Part shown: positions 51,601-60,600 of the stretch, one piece after another
Layout: the number at the start of each line of letters is the position of its first letter
How positions within the stretch are numbered: position 1 is the first letter of the stretch
NCBI RefSeq assembly: GCF_032854445.1
Contig: NC_088302.1
Span: forward strand, 17,511,767 to 17,575,766
Direction of reading: 5' to 3'
From: Liolophura sinensis
Taxonomy: Eukaryota > Mollusca > Polyplacophora > Chitonida > Chitonidae
DNA: 64,000 nucleotides
Made by a program: the position numbers and the translations under genes
The notes under the pieces: generated by a model
Told to the model about the DNA's origin: nothing
What the model saw: the letters and a program-made list of their open reading frames with translations, nothing else
The model's database searches: none

Positions 51601-54600
51601 TTTAGCCCATGGCGGTGGTATGGGGGCAGGTTATTGGCTCAAGTACTCAGATCTTCCTCAACACTGTATTAGTAACGCCTGAACTGTACCTAACCTTTCG
51701 CCAATTGCACTACAGATTTTTACGTCCTTGTCTTGGCTGTTCCACCCATATCCCAAAGGCCAGACCAGGCCATTCCCTTGCGACTTTACTTTTGAGACAT
51801 TCTTGGATAATTACATTGGAAATGGCTACTGAAAGGCACTTATTTGGTTTTGCTTTTTCTAATCTTGGTAATTCCTTTTTGTCATCTCTGTTTCGTGCGA
51901 CCACTACAAACTTCGGAAAGCCAGCTTGTTGGACTCGGCTACATGGGTGCTTTTTTCTCATTGTTATACAAGCTAATCGGCAGGTGTTTCACACAAGGAT
52001 TATTTGTCATCCGCATCTGTATACTGGCCGGTTTTTGTATGTTACCGTCTAAGATTCTGCTGACCTTTTCATTCTTTTGTCTCCAGTGACAATCGGAATC
52101 ATTAAAGTCCTTCAGAAAAACACTGCACACATGCCCATTTGTCAACCCTTTTGTACCACGCTAACGTATGCATGTTTTCTTGCGTGTGTACTCAGCGATG
52201 ATGCAGAGGTTCCGTCTCTTAACAAAAACTCCCTTTAACAAATTGGTTTCTGTCAAGTCAGTCTCTAGAATGAGAATGGAACAAACAACTGATTACGTAA
52301 AGAAAAAAGTCCAGAGTATATGTATGCCGCCATCCTTGCTGTTTTTATGCCGTAATATTTTACCTTTCTCGTCTGTATATCTCTGGTGGTAAACAAGTTT
52401 CGCCAAGAATATGCACAGCTAAGAACTTTTGAAAAGTACTTTTAACGGTCATTGTTTTAAACAAACGCAGCCTCTCTTTACTTATAGGACTAGGTATTTG
52501 AATTCACCCATCAACATTTTGGTGTCATAAGGCACCGTCATAAGACGATTTACACAAGTGATAACTAGGTGGGACGTTTAATTCTATTTTCAATCATCGC
52601 ACGCCAGCACGATGCAGTGACCGAGGAGCTCCTCACCAATGCTGTCGCTGTGAGTTCAAGTCCAACTCATGCTAGCTTCATCTCCGGCCGTAAGTGGGGA
52701 GGTCTTCCAGCAGCCCGCGGATGATCGTGGGTGGTTTCCTCTCACCATAATGCTAGCCGCCGTTGTATAAGTGAAATATTCGTGCGTACGGTGTAAAACA
52801 CCAATTAAATAAATAAATTAATAAACCTTCTAATTATTGTGAATAAATTATCTACCTGGCTAATGGTCAAATCAGACAATCAAAATAATACTAATCGTGT
52901 GTACACAAGAGCTATACTTGTATTTGCGTTAGGGACAGAGCTAACCCAGCCAATGGAAATTGTTTGCTTTGAGGAACGCTACGTGTCATTATGTTACAAT
53001 TATATACTGGACACCAAATCAATAATCCGCTACGTGATGAAACAGTATCATTTCAACATGACTGCGTTTTCTTCCTAAGAAGATGTAATACTTGTTGTTA
53101 CATCATAAAGAATAAAATCACCAACTGATAATTGAAGATACTCACAAAAAATATTATTTCAAGTTAAACTTATTCATTGAACTTTTTTCTTTCTCAAACT
53201 GCAATACACTTTTCCACTTAGTTGTAATAAATGATATTATGCCAATAAACAACTGTAGGTCTATGTAACGCTTTACTTCCAGCGCCAAGTTTTTGTCTCT
53301 GTTGCGTTATGCAGAGTGTCTTTTGATCATCCAGTCTTCAGTTTTCTAAATGCGGATGGTTATGTAGCTGTTGGTTATTAAGTTGATTTGTTTTACAGAA
53401 TATCTTTCTTTATCGATCGGTACAGCATGATATGCCGTATATATCAACAAACCAGTCAATAAACGGTAATCGCTTGGCCATCGTCTCTAACACTGACACA
53501 TTGATTTCAGGTCAATGGCGTCCTGATGAACAACGGCAATGAAGTAACGCTGGAGATCAATGACTCCGCTGTCCAGAACCTCATCATCACCTCGGGGCCT
53601 CTCTCTTACAAATACTGCGTCAAGCATATCAAATTCCACTTCGGCAGCAAAGGTTTCAACGGAGGAGAACACCACATCAATGGGCTAACATTTCCCGCAG
53701 AGGTAAGACTGGTATCGGTTTACCGGAAGTACACTCGTACATTGGCAAGAATCACTGATGCTAATCGCCCCAGCTCGCTGGTACAAGTAGCACTTCATAA
53801 AATGCTTCTTAATCATGTTTTGATTCATTAACAAACAAACACACTTATTATTCTACCAAAAAAACCTGTGATTTTGAGGGAAAATCATTAGTGTCAGCCA
53901 TGTATAAATTATTGCACCAAAGCTGTCTAAAAACGTTGCAAAGATTATACAGCTCTATATAACAAATCTGCAGATGATTTGTGTTCATATTACACAATTG
54001 CAATCCAGAACCTGGACTCGAAGACAGGACACCATTGACACTATTTTAATGTTAGTATATGTTAAATTACAATTAGCATCACTGCCATCATTTTTTTACT
54101 TAATTTTCCTTAAGCCATGTTGCTGGGGAGCGTGTAATTTACTCTTACTTAAACATTTACGTTCACAGTTTAAAAAAAAGCTTAGCTGTGGTAAATTGAC
54201 AAGAGGCCTTATTTCACCAATTACGTGTGATATTTGCCAGCTACCTGAATCTAGTCGCTGCTCTGTTTTTTCTCTGTGTGCTGCACATCTTGATGGTCCT
54301 CCGGCAGAGGCTTTAGATCATGAAGTTGTCATGATCGTTTATAAGATAAATTGATTGTAACCAAAATTGCAACAAATATTAATGATAAAGTAAACATAAT
54401 ATAAAAGACTACAGCAGAGAGAAAACAAAACATATCAGCAGCGACATTGTGATAGTTACCATAAGGTCAAACGCATTACCGGTAAAAGCCGGCCTCTTTT
54501 TAGTTCACCTCAGTCAGGATTTTATTTCAATTGTTCCCGCAAATGCTTAAGTAATAGCGACGCATACATCCACTAGTGCATGGCTCAAGCAGAATTAGAT

Positions 54601-57600
54601 CAAAAATGGCAGTGATGTTAGTTGCAATTTATTTATTTTATCACTGGTCTAGAACCGCTGTAAAAAAATCATATGAAGCAATGGGATTAAAAATTTACTC
54701 TTATAGCCTACGATGGCTTTGTGAAAAGGGACCCTAACAAAGTGCGGTGGGTTACAACAAGCACTCCGATCCCACCCCCATAAAGGTACAAGTGAAAAAT
54801 TCTTCAGTTAAACCTTTGACAAGTTACTGACGAACTTTACCACGTGTGCACAACGTTTTGTTGGAAGACAAATGGTCCTAAGCAAACGCTAGACTTCAAA
54901 CTGCCACGACTGCGCCGTTGACTGCTTACCCCCACCCCCACCCCCAAACACACACAAGCAGAGAGTGAACCGAAATCTACAAATTCCCTGTCGAAGGCCG
55001 GTCGTAAGCCTGCGTCTGGTGTGTCTTAACAATTGATAGGCAAGCTCCTCTAAAGGTCCGTTCTAATCCAATAAACAAATGTTTCGTCTCCAACGAGTTC
55101 TGCCACTGAGCCAGCTGTATGACTGTTTTTAACTCGAGTCTTCAAAATAAAAAATGTTCAGCTCATCGTAAAAGTTTTGAACATTAAAGTTACAATATCT
55201 GGTGCCTCCGTGATCGAGGTTGTTAGTACGCCTTGGCGGCGCAATGACCAAGGGGCCACTTTTACAAAGATGTCGTACTTGTAAGATATCGCACATATAG
55301 GACAGTGGTACGTTAACAGTGTCGTACAAAATATCGTACGACAAATGTACGATCAGAAATGTCGTATGCCTCTTTGTGAAAGTGGTCCCAGGAGTCTGTC
55401 ACCAATGTGGGCACCGTGAGTTCAAGTCCACCTCATGTTGGCTCCCTCTCCAAGTGGGAAGGTCTGCAGCAACCTGCGGGTGGTGGTGGGTTCCCTTCCC
55501 CACCCCCCACCCCCCACCCCCCACCCCCCACCCCCCACCATAATGCTGGCCGCCGACGTATCGGTGAAATATTCTTGAGTACGGTGTAAAATACCAATGA
55601 AATAAATAAGTAAATACAATATCCTCTTTACAGTGGTCTGACATTGTACAGAAATGTCATCCTTTGCTGACAAGATGATTTCAGATTTTCACGAATGTGT
55701 TTCACCGCACGTCATTCTGTTATCAACAAACTTACTCCCATACATGTAAAACCTCATGGTGTACAACATAATTTGGATACCATTGTTTGATTGGGATGCG
55801 TAAATCTTACCATGTGTGAGTTCTTAGTGTTACACTTTTGAAGAAGAAATTTTTTTGAAAGTAAAACTATCCAAAACTCAACTGTATTTTTTTCCATCTC
55901 AGTGTTCGTCTAATGGCTTTTGTTTTACCGTGTAAGGTGAAAACAGATGACATAAGATATTTACACCTTTGTTCCTTCACCGACAAAAAAGCTCACTTTA
56001 GCTTTTTTGGATTCAAATTCGTTAAAGCAGCTAGGAAGTCTTGTTTTGCAGATTTTGTTCTCGATTTTAAAGACCTTTTTCGCTGCCTATGTTTGACGAT
56101 CCCCATAAAACTTAGCGGCTTATCTAATGCCCGGATAACACAAACCTAGTGAAGTACAGCAGTGTACCGGTATATATAACATACCGTACAAAACAGACCT
56201 AATAATGTAGAGTGGTTACATAATACCCATGCTGTACTATAGATCTAGATAGGCCCAAATGAAGTATATCAGACCTAAAAAAAAAGTAGATCACGTGGAC
56301 AAAGTACCCTGACAAAATACACCAAATAAAGCACATCATCAGCTTACATAATGGCCAGACAAAAAACCTAATACATGTGCGTTATATACAAAATTCTATC
56401 CAACACCCAGACAGAGTTAAACACTTCATGTCTTTTGCCAAAGAATGCTATCCATGCATATTTTACTGCATGGTCTAATAATGGCGGTCATAGAATACCA
56501 ATACTGATATCACCATTATTGTTTTACCCTCTGTCTTTTCAGCTATAATTAATGACTTACAGCTGTGAATAATAATCAGACAAACGACATAATGGGTTAT
56601 ATACAACATTCAGATTTATTATACCTCATAGGGTAATTCTCGGTATCCATTGGTGGAGAGATGGTTACATGATATTTAAAACATGATGTACAATGATCAC
56701 GCGCGCCAAGGAATGCGACGTCACGCTCACAAAGTATTATCCCACGTTCACGAGGCAATATCTCACGATCTCGTGCTAATATCCAACCATCACGTGCGTT
56801 TATTTCACAGTAGTTAGCTCCTTTTGAGAGCTCTCTGGCGTCTGCTTGTTCCTGAAGTAAACAACCTGACGGTGATTATAGCTCCGTTATCGACGTACAA
56901 ATTCGGCGATTTAAAGTACAACTCGAGGTACTGTTTATTCGGTGTAATAAAACATATGGTGCATACTGTGGGGTGGGGCATCAGGAATTGAAGGAAAATG
57001 AATATCACTTGTCGAGAACTGACAATTCCTGATGTCCCAGCTCACAGCATACACTATCTGTATAATATCTAATACCCAGACAAATCCAAAAACTTCATGT
57101 TTTATTGCCAAAACTTTTACCCATGCGTGCTTTATAGCAGGGTCTAATAATGATTGGTATAGATAACTATTACTGATATCACCATTATTGTTTTACCCTC
57201 TCTGTTAACAGCTACAGTTAATGGCTTACAACTGTGAACTGTACGACAACTTCACACAAGCGGAACGGTCGCCTCACGGACTGTCTGGTTTGGCTATATT
57301 TGTACAGGTATGGTATTATGACGTTTACAGTGAATGGTATGCGTTCTACGGCATACGTAACAATTTTTCAGTCATATGACAACGAGTAGGTGTGTGTACA
57401 TATGCTGTGTCTTCATGTGACTGGGCGAGTCCATGCCGCCAAAGTGCTGCAGCCACTGAAATATCATACCGAAGACACCATACATGACACCCCACCTAGT
57501 CATATCATGCTGACATCGAGCCAACCAGTTATATGACACTTCTATAACCTCTCAGTGCTGAACCCAAAGTGAAGCAGCAACAAGTACCATATTTTAATCT

Positions 57601-60600
57601 TTGGTATGACCTGACCCGGGTTTAATGCGAACGCTTTAACCATTAGGTCCCAGAAGTGGTCCTTAAGAACTTTCAGAGCAAATGGTGAGCTTGTTTAACA
57701 AGGACAGAGACTACGGTTGGTTGCTAATGTTTGTAGCTTTTCTCTTTATTAGCGTGAGAATAATTTAATATAATATCTAAAAGAATAAATCCAGTTCAGT
57801 ATATAAAGCTGCTGATTGGAGGAAGCTTCCCCACGTGATAAAACCAGGATTATCATAAATGGAACAAATCCTTGAACTCAAATACTGTTTTATTCGGCTT
57901 TACTGGGATTTATTTTTTCGTGGTGTTTTCCTGGCGACTCGCAATATGATGATACTGTAACTCCGAGATCGCTTAGTTCGGAAATGGTTTATTTGATTTC
58001 TTGTAATTTTAATGAAAAGCTTTTTAAATTCGTCTTCCCGGCATTCATCATAAAAGTCCATTTAATGATTGCGGGCTTTTAGAACCGACACCTATAGATT
58101 CCTTATTCCTTTTATTGCTAAATCCTGAACGGGAAAGGAGCCAAACTCAATTTTCGATCACTAAGAGCCAGGCAAATCCTCCCATATGCCTTGCCAGAAA
58201 TCCACCAAATATTTCACTGATGTTGCCAAAACACTTGATCTTTATGGCGTCTGTCGAATCAGTAGGACTTACATGAGGAAAGAATTAGTTGTTGTTAGTT
58301 GTATATTAAATGGACCTTCCCGCAAACTATGTGATGGAGAAATCTGTCACAGAGCAATCTCCTGCCAGATGCCGCCAATTACCCCTCCGACAGTAACGGT
58401 TCGCTTTTAATGTTGGAAAGAAACTCTTCTTAACAAGATTAAACCTTACATCTGCCATGAACAATGAGATATTTTTGCCTCGGATGGTAAAATAAGGTAA
58501 AATAGGCTTGTCTGTTCTGGATAATGATTTCTTTACAGCAAAATCATTGAAATTGTGAATTGCCTAAGGAATTTCATAGGTACGTCAGAGATTGTGAGCA
58601 ACAAAGACGTCTTCAGTTAAGTGCAACTGCGTTACAACTTGTCACAGCGTTATTGCTTAGGTTGACCCGACGATGTCAAGTTTTTGATTTCTAGAGAAAA
58701 TCCATGCTCTGAATCATTGATAATGTGGTAGGCATTAATGTTTATTTTTTAACTGCAGACAGATAGAGCAATGTCTCCTTGTCGAGACTGCATTACGGCT
58801 AAGTGCATTTTCTATTACCTTAAACATTGCCATTTTTATGTAGTGGTAAGAGAATGAGATGTGTTAATAATCCAGTAGACTCGTAACTTGTCTCACAGGA
58901 ATAAAATGCGCTATCAATCCTTCTAACTCTCTAAAATCATTGGATGTCGGCATAAACAGAGTTTTTATTAAGATCTAAAGAGTTGTGGCCTCCTTTCTTA
59001 CGATATGACGTAATAGTCGCCTTCCTTTCAAAAATATTACAGAACGATTAAAATTCCCCGATAAATGGATAGAGAGCATTACAGATTTTAGTTTTTGTCA
59101 GGCAGAAGAAAAGATAGCATGAACTCAATCCATTTGTTATTGGCATGAAAACCCCTTCGGGCTTCAATTTGTCTTACTCAAGTTTTACTCACTATTTCAA
59201 GAGTTATTGTGTTGAAAAACAGGACGATTTTACGGGGTTTTTTTTTAATTGTTTCGGCATGTCTCATGCTTAGCCTCGTTATAGTCTCGATATTCTTAAA
59301 CTCAATAAACTCCCGTGTGCAAACTTATTTTAGGGCCTTGTCTATGGGGGGAAAAACATGGTTTTATCGCTTATATCCAAGAAAACCCATTATGGAAATC
59401 AAAAACGTCGTGTACAAAGAAAGTACACACTCTTTATATATCGTCCATTACCTTCGTTTTAAGTAACACCTATCAGTCTGTAATAATTATATTAGCGCTA
59501 GTGAAACTATACAAGTATGTAAGATATAGATTTTGGAACAACCTTGTCAACACGGAAGTTTAAAAATTCAGGTCAGAAAATAAGTCTGAACTGTATTAAG
59601 ATATGAGAAAATAATTCTCCCGTAGAAAGAATTAAGTGTGTGTAAACGCGAGCTAACTAACTGATCTAACATCTGGGTTTAAGATGGCTGCTGTGCCTCC
59701 GTGGTGCAGTTGCTCATAGTCTCACTGAATATCACAGCGGCTAAATACTGACACCAGAACATAGCATCAATATCTGTCCCTTCGAGCAGAGACAAACTAC
59801 CTGAATTTGAAATGTTATTGTCTTTTTCTTTCTTGCTTTCTTTCTTTTTTTTCTTCCGTGTAACCTGATTGTAAGTCCATTTCCCAGAAGAGCCTAACCT
59901 CATTTCTAAGGAGTGGACCCGAGCGATGCCAGGGGAAAACATTCTAGAGCTACCCAGGGAACTTACATCAAAAAGATACACGAAGCAATTCGACGACACA
60001 CTCTCTCTAATCTTGTTTAACACCTTCGGCGTACCGCTCTGGGGCAGTTACCATCTGTAGATTGTACCTCTCTTTCATCCTTCACCATAATAGCTGTATA
60101 CATGTACTCCTTAGGGTATGACATGGACAGAAAAAAAATTGCAAATTTTAGGTGTCAAATTATCATTATAGCCTAGGCTGTCAAGAAAAAAGAATGTGTA
60201 CACACGCGGCAATCTGTTTTTCAGAGTAAACAGTCAAAAACTATGGAAGACTAATGGTTGTGTGCCCATTTGAAAGTCACAAGACACAAAAGGCTGTGTG
60301 GGAGTCATCCTCTGCAGCAAGCGTAATCCCATCAGCTGTAAATGCAATGTCAAGAGCACATGATATAACATCACAAATTAACCAAGGTAAATTGTAAATC
60401 TAACTAGAAATATTTAAATAAAAAAAAAAAAAACACACAAGGATGAAACTATCAGTTTCTTTTACTAAATTTCACTGGCAGTAAGTCTCCGTATTGTAAC
60501 AGGTTCTATTTGGTATTTAAAAAAAAACTTCGACAGCCTGTAGTAGACTTCAATGGCGACGAAGAGCCAACTCTAGCTGTGCCTTACATCATATAACCAG

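Larger units (their letters stand above)
39907..53510 (+). other. Intron 3 of the CARP gene
   Basis: The largest intron in the window, about 13.6 kb. Main contents are a degenerate tandem duplication (41470-41860), dispersed repeat and SINE fragments (42350-42853), an inverted-repeat element (44778-45260), a 121-bp tandem array (45350-45900), SINEs (46739-46849, 49045-49419, 52610-52825) and a palindromic element (49982-50190). The stretch 51185-52090 has the longest open frames of the window (165 and 147 codons) but no recognisable domain. Confidence 0.85.
53703..57211 (+). other. Intron 4 of the CARP gene
   Basis: About 3.5 kb. It holds two dispersed repeat copies facing each other (54145-54285 and 54400-54565), a SINE interrupted by a small inverted-repeat element (55196-55618), and a degenerate duplicate of the exon 5 acceptor region (56402-56575). 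Confidence 0.87.

Noticed and set aside
51185-51682. 165-codon open frame in intron 3, briefly considered as a TLC-domain or other membrane protein
   Set aside because: A short stretch looked similar, but conserved motifs of that family are missing and neighbouring frames are inconsistent. Listed only as an unidentified region.
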